From: Leuconostoc gasicomitatum LMG 18811
Lineage (GTDB): Bacteria > Bacillota > Bacilli > Lactobacillales > Lactobacillaceae
DNA: 64,000 nucleotides
Reading direction: 5' to 3'
Assembly (NCBI RefSeq): GCF_000196855.1
Contig: NC_014319.1
Location: forward strand, 124,001-188,000
Shown: positions 7,924-19,551 of the stretch, one piece after another
Numbering within the stretch: the first letter of the stretch is position 1
How the letters are laid out: the number at the start of each line of letters is the position of its first letter
Notes under the pieces: generated by a model
What the model was told of the DNA's origin: nothing
The model's database searches: none
Seen by the model: the letters and a program-made list of their open reading frames with translations, nothing else
Translations under genes and position numbers: made by a program

Positions 7924-9231
7924 GTGTTTCGATTTTTAAATATTTTTAACGTTATAACGTGGCCGATATTTGAAAGTATTGTGATGCTCATTTGGTTCAG
8001 TACCTTATTAGGCCATCATCATTTTTCAAAAAGAACTGTCGTGATAACTAGTATTATGTTGTACGTGATTAATATGATTGGCAATGGTTTTGAATCACCT
8101 TTATTGCGTGCCAGTTTGGCTTCAACAGTATCCATAATCTTGCTATTTTACATTGGTTGGCGACAAAATATCATTCGTAGTAAATGTATTTTGCTACTCT
8201 ACGCATCTGTCAGTTCATTGTTAGCTTATTGGGTTGTAAATTTTGAAATGACGATGACATCTTTGGTAAGTGTACCAGTTTTTGTTCAAGCTAGTTTAGA
8301 TTTTTTAGCTAATATTCTGGCGGTGATTTTTGCGTTGGTATTTAGGCAATTGAAATATGAATGGTTAACTGAAAATTTCTTAAAAAAACATGTTGTCCAA
8401 CTACAAGTACTTTTGATGAGCAGTCTATTTTTGAGAATTATGAATGATTTTTTAGCCTATTTTTTTGCTGTAGAACAATTTACAGGTTCAATTTGGTGGG
8501 ATTTTTTCTTATTAAGTATTATATTGGCGATAATTTTTGTGCCAGTAATTAGTAATCAACATGAATTATTATTAGATAAAATTAATCAACATGATGCCGA
8601 AATGGCGGCCAGTCAAAATTATACACAGCAACTTGAAACGAAATATTCGGAATTTCGATTTTTTAAACATGATTATAAAAATATATTAGCAAGTCTTGAG
8701 TATGGTATTCAGTCCGAAAATATGAGTGATATCAGAAGTACATATTATTCAGTCATTAAAAAAAGTAATGATACATTGCCCGATCCGAAAATATTAAATT
8801 TAAAGTACATAGCAGATCTGAATTTAAAAAGTCTTATCTTAGTTAAACATCAAATTGCTTTTGAGAAATCAGTTTCATTTAACGTTGAAATTAACGAATT
8901 TTTTGATGTCATAGCAATTGAAAATGATGTTAGTTTTTACCGTGTTATTGGCATTTTACTAGATAATGCCATTGAATCAGCAGAAAAAACAGTTAAAAAA
9001 ACCGTAACGATGTTACTAATGAATTGTAAAGAAATAGTGATTGTCAATAGTTGCACGCAATGTACAGATCTAACAAAAACAGCGCAATTTGGTTATTCAT
9101 CTAAAAAAAATCACAGTGGTTTTGGCTTATATTTTGTTCAGCAGTACATTAATCAACATGACAATATCGAGTTGACAACGATTGCTGAACAGCATCACTT
9201 TATTCAAAAAATGATGTTTACGGTGAGCTAA
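7924..9231 (+). CDS. Agr/ComD-like sensor histidine kinase (GHKL)
   Basis: Membrane kinase of 435 residues starting with GTG after GGGGGG. The first 210 residues are six or seven hydrophobic segments, the sensor layout of AgrC/ComD peptide-pheromone receptors. A coiled-coil-like linker (HDAEMAASQNYTQQLETKYSEF) leads to the phospho-acceptor FKHDYKNIL, then the N-box GILLDNAIESAEK and G-box SGFGLYFVQQY of a GHKL ATPase. The stop overlaps the next start (TAATG), so kinase and regulator are translationally coupled. AgrC-type receptors usually sense a secreted peptide; I found no convincing peptide or processing gene nearby, so the signal is unknown. Confidence 0.85.
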   Translation: MFRFLNIFNVITWPIFESIVMLIWFSTLLGHHHFSKRTVVITSIMLYVINMIGNGFESPLLRASLASTVSIILLFYIGWRQNIIRSKCILLLYASVSSLLAYWVVNFEMTMTSLVSVPVFVQASLDFLANILAVIFALVFRQLKYEWLTENFLKKHVVQLQVLLMSSLFLRIMNDFLAYFFAVEQFTGSIWWDFFLLSIILAIIFVPVISNQHELLLDKINQHDAEMAASQNYTQQLETKYSEFRFFKHDYKNILASLEYGIQSENMSDIRSTYYSVIKKSNDTLPDPKILNLKYIADLNLKSLILVKHQIAFEKSVSFNVEINEFFDVIAIENDVSFYRVIGILLDNAIESAEKTVKKTVTMLLMNCKEIVIVNSCTQCTDLTKTAQFGYSSKKNHSGFGLYFVQQYINQHDNIELTTIAEQHHFIQKMMFTVS

Positions 9232-9932
9232 TGAATTACTATTTATTAGAAGATAACTTGGTACAACAACGACGCATTCAACAGATCATCGAAAATTGCC
9301 AAGTATTTGATCAACCAACTTCATTGTTAGAGGCATTAAAAGCAGATAAATTAGCTAAAGTTATTTTGTTAGATCTAGAAATTCGTACGGTTGACAATGT
9401 TGGGCTAAATGTGGCAAAAATGATTAGACAATTTGATACAATGTCGCAGATAATTATTGTCACAACACACTCGGAAATGCTCGAGCAGGGGCTTAAATAT
9501 CATATTAGTATGATAGACTTCATTGATAAAGCGCAATCTGAAACTTTATTCACTAAGCGATTACTATCTGCTGTGACAGAAGCAGAACAGCAAATACGAC
9601 AGCAAAGTGGGACGCAATCAGAATTCATAACACTACCAAATGGTAAAAAATCTGAAAGTATTAATTTAAATGATATTATTTATATGACCTCTAGTCAGTC
9701 ACAAAGTCATCGATTGACGGTTTGTTGTGAACAAAAAAATATACAGGTTCGAACGACGGTTAAATCACTACCAAAGCTGCATCAAAATTTCATGCAAATT
9801 CATGCGGCATATGTGGTCAATAAATCTAAAGTTGTAGCTTTTGATGCCCACACGAATACTGTTCAATTAAATAACGGCGTTTTATTACCTTGTGCTAGAA
9901 AATATTTAAAATCTATGCGGCAGTTGTTTTAA
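9231..9932 (+). CDS. LytTR response regulator, AgrA/ComE-like
   Basis: 233-residue response regulator. The receiver domain begins YYLLEDNLVQQRRI, with the phosphorylated Asp in VILLDLEIR and the conserved Lys in DFIDKAQ. From about residue 140 a LytTR DNA-binding domain follows (IYMTSSQSQSHRLTV, RTTVKSLPKLHQNF, IHAAYVVNKSKV). LytTR proteins bind paired short direct repeats upstream of target promoters. It partners the kinase at 7924. The next gene downstream has its own promoter 19 bases after this stop, so it may or may not belong to the regulon. Confidence 0.88.
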   Translation: MNYYLLEDNLVQQRRIQQIIENCQVFDQPTSLLEALKADKLAKVILLDLEIRTVDNVGLNVAKMIRQFDTMSQIIIVTTHSEMLEQGLKYHISMIDFIDKAQSETLFTKRLLSAVTEAEQQIRQQSGTQSEFITLPNGKKSESINLNDIIYMTSSQSQSHRLTVCCEQKNIQVRTTVKSLPKLHQNFMQIHAAYVVNKSKVVAFDAHTNTVQLNNGVLLPCARKYLKSMRQLF

Positions 9933-9950
9933 ATATAATACATTAAGTTT

Positions 9951-9979
9951 TTGAAAATGTCGTTGAAAACCCTTATAAT
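9951..9979 (+). promoter_or_regulatory. Promoter for the FAD/NAD(P) protein gene
   Basis: TTGAAA (9951-9956), 17-base spacer, TATAAT (9974-9979). It sits between the LytTR regulator gene and the gene at 10041. Confidence 0.75.
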
Positions 9980-10040
9980 GAATACTAGTTTAAAGATAGA
10001 ATAGAGGCGTTTTTTGGTGCGCGCTTTGGAGAAAAAATAT

Positions 10041-11897
10041 ATGCAAGTTGCAATTATTGGTGCTGGTCCGCGGGGACTTGCTGTTGCTGAACGTCTAATT
10101 AATTTAGCGGACGACGATACACAAATTGACGTTCAAATCTATGATCCATACGCTATCGGTGGCCGGGTGTGGGATCCAGCCATCTCGCAAAACGAACAAT
10201 TTCTAATGAATACAGTCATTGATCAAATTACATTATTCAATGATGAGTCGATTGAAAATGGTGGCACACCTTATCCTGGACCAACGATGATCCAATGGTT
10301 AAAGCAAGAGGCGTCAGCGTTTTTAGCCAGTCATTCCGAGTTTACTGAACATTATTCAATTGAAGCATCACGATTAACCAAACCGGATGATTTTTCATCG
10401 CGTGGGATGATGGGTGTTTATGCAGCGTGGTTTTTTGAGTGGTTGACACGTCGTGTACGGCCAAATCAAACACTTAATTTCACTAAGCAAAGTGTGATTA
10501 ATGTCGTTAAAATTGGCACAATGTTTCAATTAGAATTAGCTGATGGAGCTCAAATATTAGCTGATCATGTTGTCATGGCGCTTGGTCATTCTGATGATCA
10601 TCTGACTGAAGAAGAAACGGCGTTTAAAGCATTTGCGGCACAACACCATTTGAAGTATGTTACACCTACTCATCCATCTGAAGCTGATTTGTCTGATTTT
10701 CATGAAAATGATACTGTAATTATGCGCGGTTTGGGATTGAGCTTTTTTGATTACGTTGCAGCATTATCTCTTGGAAAAGGCGGTAAGTTCACGCGAGATG
10801 GTACAGGAGAATTAGTTTATGAACCGTCAGGTCATGAACCACATGTGATAGCTGGTTCACGTGGTGGCTTTCCATTACATGCGCGAGGCGTGAACGAAAA
10901 ACTATCAGGTGAACTTTATCAACCAGTATTCTTCACATTGTCGGCCTTAAACGCCTTGCGGTATGCAGGGAATGGGCACATTTCCTATAACAGTTTTGAA
11001 AACTTGATTGTCAAAGAATTAACATATAAATACTGGCTAAATCGGCTTGACTCAAAGGATACTCAGTTAACACACAAGCAAATTGAAGATTTTAAAAAAG
11101 CTTTATTAACAGGGAAGCATTTAAACGAGACAGCGAAACAATTTGGTTTGACGCATGTACCAGAATTTGATATTGAATTGATACGCAATCCGGCGCGTGA
11201 TTTGCCTGAGAAGGTGGATTATGCAGCATGGTTCTTAGACTATTTATTAGCAGACATTAAGGATGCCAGATTAGGTAACAAGAACGCACCATATGCAGGT
11301 ACATTTGATATTATGCGAGATATTCGTGATTTGGTACGTGATGTGATTGCACAGAATTATTTTTCAGCAGACGATTATGAAAAATTTATGACACGTTTTA
11401 AGCCGTTAGATATACTTGTGTCAGTTGGGCCGCCTTTAGAACGAGTAGAACAATTAAAAGCGCTCATTAAGGCCGGTATTTTTGAAGTGACTGCTGCAAA
11501 TATTAAGGTGACAACAGTAGCCGGTAAATTTGAGGCACATGATATTCGGGGACAAAGGTTTCAGGGAAATGCACTGATTGAAGCGCGGTTAGGGTCAACA
11601 GATATGGCCATATCTAGAAACCCACTCGTTACGAATTTAAAGAATAGTGGCATGTTTGTGCAACCTTTGCGCACACGAGATGATGGATCAACTTACAAAT
11701 TAGGGGCAATTAATGTCGATCCGAAAACTTTTGAAGTAATTGACGCATCCGGCGTGATTATTCCTCATTTATATGTCTACGGCATACCATTAGAGGGTTT
11801 GAAGTGGTTTGGAACAGTTATTCCAAGACCTGGAGTTAACACAGTTATTCTACGTGAAGGGGCTTGGATAGCAAAGCGCATTTTAGAACAAACATAG
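10041..11897 (+). CDS. FAD/NAD(P)-binding protein (HpyO-like family)
   Basis: Cytosolic flavoprotein-like protein of 618 residues. The open frame extends upstream to a TTG at 10014, but the ATG at 10041 follows GGAG with 9-base spacing and places the dinucleotide-binding motif MQVAIIGAGPRGLAVAERL at the very N-terminus, so it was chosen. Further segments are VVMALGHSD, the second glycine region (DTVIMRGLGLSFFDYV) and a C-terminal GTVIPRPGVNTV. This large family is annotated only as FAD/NAD(P)-binding or FAD-NAD(P)-binding protein in lactic acid bacteria; some members are hydroxylases. The reaction here is unknown. It has its own promoter. Confidence 0.75.
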   Translation: MQVAIIGAGPRGLAVAERLINLADDDTQIDVQIYDPYAIGGRVWDPAISQNEQFLMNTVIDQITLFNDESIENGGTPYPGPTMIQWLKQEASAFLASHSEFTEHYSIEASRLTKPDDFSSRGMMGVYAAWFFEWLTRRVRPNQTLNFTKQSVINVVKIGTMFQLELADGAQILADHVVMALGHSDDHLTEEETAFKAFAAQHHLKYVTPTHPSEADLSDFHENDTVIMRGLGLSFFDYVAALSLGKGGKFTRDGTGELVYEPSGHEPHVIAGSRGGFPLHARGVNEKLSGELYQPVFFTLSALNALRYAGNGHISYNSFENLIVKELTYKYWLNRLDSKDTQLTHKQIEDFKKALLTGKHLNETAKQFGLTHVPEFDIELIRNPARDLPEKVDYAAWFLDYLLADIKDARLGNKNAPYAGTFDIMRDIRDLVRDVIAQNYFSADDYEKFMTRFKPLDILVSVGPPLERVEQLKALIKAGIFEVTAANIKVTTVAGKFEAHDIRGQRFQGNALIEARLGSTDMAISRNPLVTNLKNSGMFVQPLRTRDDGSTYKLGAINVDPKTFEVIDASGVIIPHLYVYGIPLEGLKWFGTVIPRPGVNTVILREGAWIAKRILEQT

Positions 11898-11986
11898 TTG
11901 TTAGTTCTCATGGTAAACTATAATGAGATTCAAGTTTACTGTATTAATTCAGAATAACAAATAAATGAAGGCATACTGAAAAATTA

Positions 11987-12790
11987 ATGGCAAACATTCA
12001 GCTTATTGCAACGGACTTAGATGGCACGTTTTTATCAGATGATAAATCCTTTGATAAAGCGCTATTTCGTGTTGTGTTAGATAAACTTAAAAATAAAAAT
12101 ATCCAGTTGGCTATTGCAACGGGTGTTCATCAAGAACGAATTAATGTATTGTTAGCAGATTTTTTAGATGAAGGCATGGCCTATGTGACTAATAATGGCG
12201 CACGGGTTACTAATGCTGATGGGCAATTGATTTATGAACGCACAATGGCTTTGCCAATATTACTGCGTGTACAACAACTATTAATTGATTTTCCTGTTAA
12301 ACCCAGTCGTGGATTAGTTTATTCAACAGATGACACAGCATATATACCGAGTGAGTATGCTCATATAACGTTACAAACACACCGTCGATATTTTAAAAAA
12401 GTGATCATATTTGATGATGTATCAGAAATTAAAGCGCCAATTTTAAAAGTCACGATGAACTGGCAAAATTTTGATGAAACACAATTTTATGATGTTGCGC
12501 GGCAAGCTCTTGGTGATTCTGTTCACATTACAGAAACTGGTACAGGGGCAATTGACATTGTAGCAGCAGGTGTTAATAAAGCAATTGGATTAAAAATGTT
12601 AGCTGATAATTTAGGAATTAGCATGGCTAATATTGCGGCTTTTGGTGATGGTGAAAATGATTTAGAAATGTTAATGGCTGTGGGTCAGCCATTTATTATG
12701 CCAGATGCTAGTATTACTGGGCCATTTAATCCTGTCAGTGCTGATAATAATCATGCGGGTGTTTTAAAAACAATATTAGATATGATCTAA
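11987..12790 (+). CDS. HAD-superfamily phosphatase, Cof type (IIB)
   Basis: 267-residue Cof-type HAD-IIB hydrolase. Motif I is IATDLDGTFLSDD with both catalytic Asp residues, motif II is IATGVHQER, and motif IV is AFGDGENDLEMLMAVG; a cap domain lies between. Such enzymes dephosphorylate sugar phosphates or flavin/PLP intermediates in the cytosol, and specificity cannot be inferred from sequence. The ATG at 11987 lacks a close ribosome binding site (GAAGG lies about 14 bases upstream), but motif I directly follows it. Upstream, GTAAACT-N13-AGTTTAC (11913-11939) brackets a TATAAT and may be regulatory. Confidence 0.87.
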   Translation: MANIQLIATDLDGTFLSDDKSFDKALFRVVLDKLKNKNIQLAIATGVHQERINVLLADFLDEGMAYVTNNGARVTNADGQLIYERTMALPILLRVQQLLIDFPVKPSRGLVYSTDDTAYIPSEYAHITLQTHRRYFKKVIIFDDVSEIKAPILKVTMNWQNFDETQFYDVARQALGDSVHITETGTGAIDIVAAGVNKAIGLKMLADNLGISMANIAAFGDGENDLEMLMAVGQPFIMPDASITGPFNPVSADNNHAGVLKTILDMI

Positions 12791-12857
12791 AATTAAAAAA
12801 TCGTAGAACGCAATGACTCATAAGTTTTGGGCAAGGTATCCTACGATTTTTTAATTT
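12790..12857. terminator. Bidirectional terminator
   Basis: AAATTAAAAAATCGTAG (12790-12806) pairs with CTACGATTTTTTAATTT (12841-12857) around a 34-base loop. The right arm overlaps the stop codon of the convergent hydrolase gene, so one structure serves both transcripts. Confidence 0.85.
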
Positions 12858-13741
12858 TGATTGATAAATGTTAATTTTTGAATGTGTATCGCATCGTTAT
12901 TATAATCTTTTGGTCCATGAACACCATAAGGCAACCACTGTGTTTTAATATGATTGCCAACAATGGTTCGATAAGTTGCCGCCAGTTGTACACTTTGAAG
13001 ATAAGGAACTACGGGATCTTTTTTTCCGGCAATAAGCATCAATGGTGGCATATTTTTTGTAAAATAAGTTGCTGGGTTAGACTGTGTGACTAAATTAGGA
13101 ACGCATCTTGGTGCATGATCATGTAACATAATCCCTTCAAACGATTGTGCGGTACCTGTTTCAGAAAATTGCGGTTTGATACCTAGTGCTTCAAACTGGG
13201 TCTGGAATTGATCAACTTGATATGGACCATACATAGCGATGACACGATTTACTTTGGGAAATTTGTGGTTGATCGTTGCTTTGGAGGGCCTACCTAATGT
13301 ATATTGTGCGGAAAAAGTTGCTGCTGCTAAGACTGCTAATTGCGCGCCACTGGATTCCCCGATGAGTGTGACATGAGACATATCGAGCTGGTATTTTGCT
13401 GAATTTATTGATAAATACTCTAAAGCTGATCGAATATCACTGACTTGATTTGGGAATTGGCTCTTGAATTGTGTGTTAAGGCAATAGTCAACACTTATAA
13501 CAGCAAAACCATTTGCTAAAAAGCGTAGGCTTGAATTTAACTTAAAGGAGGATTTTTTACCGCGCAACAAACCACCACCGTATATATCTAAAATAATTGG
13601 GAAAGGCCCTTTCCCTGCTGGTAAGTATATATCTAGGCGTAATTGTGGTTGAGAAGTGTAGGCAACATCAAGAAATAGTTTATTTGCAAACGCTGGTATT
13701 GTGGCAGGCACAAAAGTGTCTACCTTATCCTTGAATAACAT
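12851..13741 (-). CDS. Alpha/beta hydrolase, esterase/lipase family
   Basis: Cytosolic esterase-like protein of 296 residues. The ATG at 13741 was chosen over the longer frame because GGAGG (13750-13754) precedes it with ideal spacing. The oxyanion-hole segment is ILDIYGGGLLRG (YGGG in place of HGGG), the nucleophile Ser is in LIGESSGAQLAV, the acid is probably Asp in AGKKDPVVP, and the His is in YGVHG. This matches the BD-FAE/HSL-like group that hydrolyses short-chain or feruloyl-type esters. It is monocistronic. The substrate is not predictable. Confidence 0.85.
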   Translation of the reverse strand: MLFKDKVDTFVPATIPAFANKLFLDVAYTSQPQLRLDIYLPAGKGPFPIILDIYGGGLLRGKKSSFKLNSSLRFLANGFAVISVDYCLNTQFKSQFPNQVSDIRSALEYLSINSAKYQLDMSHVTLIGESSGAQLAVLAAATFSAQYTLGRPSKATINHKFPKVNRVIAMYGPYQVDQFQTQFEALGIKPQFSETGTAQSFEGIMLHDHAPRCVPNLVTQSNPATYFTKNMPPLMLIAGKKDPVVPYLQSVQLAATYRTIVGNHIKTQWLPYGVHGPKDYNNDAIHIQKLTFINQN

Positions 13742-13831
13742 GATTAGTGCCTCCAAATAGCATATTGTTAAATCCATTATACAAAAAATGATGATAAATA
13801 TAAATGTAAATTAATAATTATCATGATGTAG

Positions 13832-13860
13832 TTGAAACCGCTTACATTTTGTTGTATACT
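13832..13860 (+). promoter_or_regulatory. Promoter with cre site for the beta-glucoside operon
   Basis: TTGAAA (13832-13837), 17-base spacer, TATACT (13855-13860). TTGAAACCGCTTACA (13832-13846) matches the cre consensus WTGNAANCGNWNNCW at every fixed position and covers the -35, so CcpA binding should repress initiation in glucose. Confidence 0.85.
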
Positions 13861-13871
13861 AAACTCATAAA

Positions 13872-13960
13872 GGATTGTTACCGTGCGAACGGGCAAAACC
13901 TGACAATAATTTGTTACAAGCTTTTGCGGCTTTGTACAATTTTTGTCGGGTTTTTGTTTT
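13872..13960 (+). promoter_or_regulatory. RAT antiterminator and overlapping terminator before licT
   Basis: GGATTGTTACCGTGCGAACG followed by GGCAAAACCT (13872-13901) is a textbook ribonucleic antiterminator for BglG/LicT proteins. Its 3' end overlaps the left arm of a terminator (AAAACCTGACAA, 13895-13906; TTGTCGGGTTTT, 13943-13954, then T residues). LicT bound to the RAT would prevent terminator formation, so the operon autoregulates. Match to the known element is by recall of the bgl/lic consensus. Confidence 0.93.
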
Positions 13961-13996
13961 ATAACGGTATCTAAAAATCGGGAGGTTCAGGAGGCG

Positions 13997-14854
13997 ATGC
14001 ATGTAAAAAAAACATTTAATAATAACGTTCTGCTGGCAGACAATAACGGTCATGAAGTTGTTTTAATTGGCAAAGGGATAGGTTTTCAGAAAAAAGTTGG
14101 GCAGGTTATAGATGAATCAGCGGTTGACAAAATGTATACGCCGACAGAGGATCGTTGGTTAACTTTATTCGATGAATTGATTAACGATATTTCGCCGAAA
14201 TATTTTGAAATTGCATCTCAAATTATAAAAGTGGCTGAAAAAAAACTGAATACAAAATTTAATGCTTACTTATTAATTGCCATTACGGATCATATTCATT
14301 TTGCTGTTCAGAGAACCAGGGATAAAATCGTTATCCGTAATGAACTATTATGGGAAATTCAGCATTTTTATCCAACAGAATATGCAGTTGGTCAAGAGGC
14401 ACTGCAGATGATTGATAAATTGTTTGGTGTACAATTAGCAGATGATGAAGCGGGATTTATTGCACTAAAATTTGTCGAAAATCGTACATCTTCGCAGTAT
14501 CATACAGATAAAGGTGCGCAAATGACAAAATTGCTAAGTGACATTATCACGATTGTACAGTATCAGTTGCAAACGCACCTTGATGAAAATTCAATGAGTT
14601 ATCAGCGATTTCTTGTACATTTACGATTCTTTGTTGAGCGTATTACGGGTAGTAAAAAAGTGAACATGTCAGAAGAGACGGATGATGTCTTATATGCACA
14701 TGTGTTTAAAAAATATCCGCAAGCATTTAATTGTACGCAAAAAATAACCCAGTTTGTCAAAAGTACGCTAAATAAAAATATTTCTTTGAACGAACAAGTT
14801 TATGTCACTATTCATATTCAAAGAATTATAAATGAAATGAGTCAACAAAGTTGA
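13997..14854 (+). CDS. licT: Transcription antiterminator, BglG/LicT family
   Basis: RNA-binding antiterminator of 285 residues. The ATG at 13997 was chosen because it follows AGGAGGCG and starts exactly at the co-antiterminator domain (MHVKKTFNNNVLLADNNGHE). PRD1 follows (AITDHIHFAV, FYPTEYAVGQEAL) and then PRD2 (DEAGFIALKF, FLVHLRFFVERI), carrying the histidines phosphorylated by the PTS. With beta-glucoside present the EII dephosphorylates LicT, which dimerises and binds the two RAT sites at 13872 and 14857. It lies upstream of bglP and bglA in the usual order. Confidence 0.95.
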   Translation: MHVKKTFNNNVLLADNNGHEVVLIGKGIGFQKKVGQVIDESAVDKMYTPTEDRWLTLFDELINDISPKYFEIASQIIKVAEKKLNTKFNAYLLIAITDHIHFAVQRTRDKIVIRNELLWEIQHFYPTEYAVGQEALQMIDKLFGVQLADDEAGFIALKFVENRTSSQYHTDKGAQMTKLLSDIITIVQYQLQTHLDENSMSYQRFLVHLRFFVERITGSKKVNMSEETDDVLYAHVFKKYPQAFNCTQKITQFVKSTLNKNISLNEQVYVTIHIQRIINEMSQQS

Positions 14855-14856
14855 CG

Positions 14857-14940
14857 GGATTGTAACTATTTAATTAGGCAAAACCCAAGTTTATGATAAC
14901 AAGCGCTTTTTAGCGTCTGCTATCATGAACTTGGGTTTTC
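14857..14940 (+). promoter_or_regulatory. Second RAT/terminator switch, between licT and bglP
   Basis: GGATTGTAACTATTTAATTA followed by GGCAAAACC (14857-14885) is a second LicT target. It overlaps the left arm of a strong terminator (AAAACCCAAGTTTATGATA, from 14880; TATCATGAACTTGGGTTTT, 14921-14939). Without LicT, transcription from the upstream promoter yields licT only; with it, bglP-bglA are also read. Confidence 0.93.
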
Positions 14941-14961
14941 TTATTCAGAGAAGGAGATAAG

Positions 14962-18295
<3,334 letters not shown>

Positions 18296-18311
18296 GTGAT
18301 ATCGCTTGGTG

Positions 18312-18350
18312 ATGTAAGCGTTTGCAATGATAAAAGAAATAGGATACAAT
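18312..18350 (+). promoter_or_regulatory. Promoter with perfect cre site and no coding sequence behind it
   Basis: TTGCAA (18322-18327), 17-base spacer, TACAAT (18345-18350). ATGTAAGCGTTTGCA (18312-18326) matches the cre consensus at all fixed positions and overlaps the -35. No gene on this strand follows before a weak terminator near 18570, so it appears to drive an untranslated RNA. Confidence 0.7.
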
Positions 18351-18356
18351 ATAGGT

Positions 18357-18570
18357 GTAGATTAGGCGAAACGCTAAAAATATTTAAGCTTGTTTAAGCC
18401 ATCTTCACTGGCGAGTGAATTAAGTTTTGCTCAATCCAAAATAGTTTACTCTTAATAGTATTAGAAAATGTTGTGTGCGGCCGAGAGCGTGTACAATATT
18501 TGATAACACTTAAAACAGTGTGTTGCAGGATTATTCCGGTAGCCATTGATACAGAGTAGGCTATTTTTTA
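18357..18570 (+). ncRNA. Candidate CcpA-regulated small RNA
   Basis: About 210 bases between a sigma-A promoter and a hairpin plus T-run (TAGCC at 18540-18544, GGCTA at 18559-18563, then six T). Internal hairpins include GCG-AAA-CGC near the start, TTCACT-GGCG-AGTGAA and AACACT-TAAAAC-AGTGTT. No open frame longer than 11 codons with a ribosome binding site is present. It lies in a 350-base gene-free stretch after bglA. I do not recognise it as 6S, tmRNA or RNase P RNA. The terminator stem is only 5 bp, so the 3' end is uncertain. Confidence 0.42.
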
Positions 18571-18607
18571 TGATGAGGAATAATAGTGAATTAATAGCAA
18601 TTTTATC

Positions 18608-18646
18608 GTACAAAAAAAATCCCTGCAAAGGATTCTTTTTTTGTAC
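18608..18646 (-). terminator. Terminator of the YagU-family gene
   Basis: GTACAAAAAAAATCC (18608-18622) pairs with GGATTCTTTTTTTGTAC (18630-18646) with one bulge. It abuts the stop codon of the minus-strand gene. Confidence 0.85.
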
Positions 18647-19185
18647 TATACATTTGTTAAATGACCATTTTTATCTTTAGCAATCAAATAATAGACAGTA
18701 GCAGCAATTGCCCAAGCCCATACAATATGTCCAAAGAATTCTGAGAAATGTTCTGAAAAAGGTTGATTCCAAGGTGCAGGCACTGTACCAAACGCGGGCA
18801 TCAAGATAACATGCCAAACAATCCAAAGGACAATACCATAAGCAGCACCTTGCCACAAACTAATTTTTGACCAATATTGTGAAATAAATACATATAATAT
18901 TGAGAATGCAATGGCAAATGAAAAATGAAGAATCAATGTAAACCAGAATACTTTTTGATCCTGTGAATAGTATACAAACGAATGCACAAGCTTATCTGAA
19001 AAGCCAAGCTGTTCTGCCATATGTTGTGGTGGATTAGTCATATTACGAGCAATGGTACGAGGAGGTAACAGTGCCTCCCAACCAATCTTAACCATACCTG
19101 AAATCATACCAGCTATGAAGCCAAACCAAATACTCTTGACAATAATTTCTTTCAAACCAGCTTGTGGTTTTTGTAATGTAAACAT
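18646..19185 (-). CDS. YagU family membrane protein (DUF1440)
   Basis: Membrane protein of 179 residues resembling Escherichia coli YagU. Four hydrophobic segments are visible: SIWFGFIAGMISGMVKI, FWFTLILHFSFAIAFSILYV, GAAYGIVLWIVWHVILMPA and GHIVWAWAIAATVYYLIA. The LPPRTIARNMTNPP segment after the first is characteristic of this family. E. coli YagU has been linked to acid tolerance; function here is unknown. It is monocistronic, with its own terminator, and starts after a good GAGAG ribosome binding site on the minus strand. Confidence 0.82.
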   Translation of the reverse strand: MFTLQKPQAGLKEIIVKSIWFGFIAGMISGMVKIGWEALLPPRTIARNMTNPPQHMAEQLGFSDKLVHSFVYYSQDQKVFWFTLILHFSFAIAFSILYVFISQYWSKISLWQGAAYGIVLWIVWHVILMPAFGTVPAPWNQPFSEHFSEFFGHIVWAWAIAATVYYLIAKDKNGHLTNV

Positions 19186-19353
19186 AATCTCTCCCTTTCA
19201 AACTAAACAATAATACGTAATATGTTTTTTATTACAAATAGTAAGTTTAAACGTTTGTATGTGAATTGTCAAACAAATTTTTATTTTTTATAATAAATTA
19301 ATACTATTTGCTAAGTTATGAAGTAATCACAATGTCGTATAAATTGTTTATAG

Positions 19354-19382
19354 TTGACATGTTGAAAAATATAACGTATATT
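19354..19382 (+). promoter_or_regulatory. Promoter of the cysteine leader and cysK operon
   Basis: TTGACA (19354-19359), 17-base spacer, TATATT (19377-19382), close to consensus. Transcription would begin about 20 bases before the leader-peptide start at 19411. Confidence 0.82.
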
Positions 19383-19410
19383 AAAGCTAATTAATCAGCA
19401 GGAGTTTGTT

Positions 19411-19485
19411 ATGGCACCCAAATATACGACATTTCATCTTAATTGCTGCAGTACAACACGTTTTCGATGTTGTACTGCTTGTTAA
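19411..19485 (+). CDS. Cysteine-rich leader peptide (24 aa) upstream of cysK
   Basis: A 24-codon frame with ribosome binding site CAGGAG (19399-19404) and good spacing. It starts MAPKYTTFHLN and ends CCSTTRFRCCTAC: five of the last 13 residues are Cys, in a genus whose proteins are cysteine-poor. The Cys codons lie in a perfect 11-bp hairpin, GCAGTACAACA (19448-19458) with TGTTGTACTGC (19468-19478). A wider pairing joins CACCCAAA near the start codon to TTTGGGTG beyond the stop. A 15-bp-stem terminator follows 66 bases after the stop, then cysK. This is the layout of a ribosome-mediated attenuator sensing charged tRNA-Cys. Translation and sensing are inferred. Confidence 0.8.
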   Translation: MAPKYTTFHLNCCSTTRFRCCTAC

Positions 19486-19551
19486 GCATGAACTTTTTGG
19501 GTGAGTTATGACCAAAATGGACAAATTGCTATCAAGGTAGTCCAATGATAG

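Noticed and set aside
11913-11939. GTAAACT-N13-AGTTTAC around TATAAT before the HAD gene as an AdcR site
   Set aside because: Half-sites only partly resemble the AdcR box and spacing differs from the confirmed-looking site at 29604; kept only as a remark.
18467-18502. 11-codon frame MLCAAESVYNI in the candidate small RNA
   Set aside because: No ribosome binding site; does not support a coding role.
18357-18570. Identification of the post-bglA RNA as 6S RNA
   Set aside because: I could not fold the two halves into one long interrupted hairpin with a central bubble; left as unassigned.
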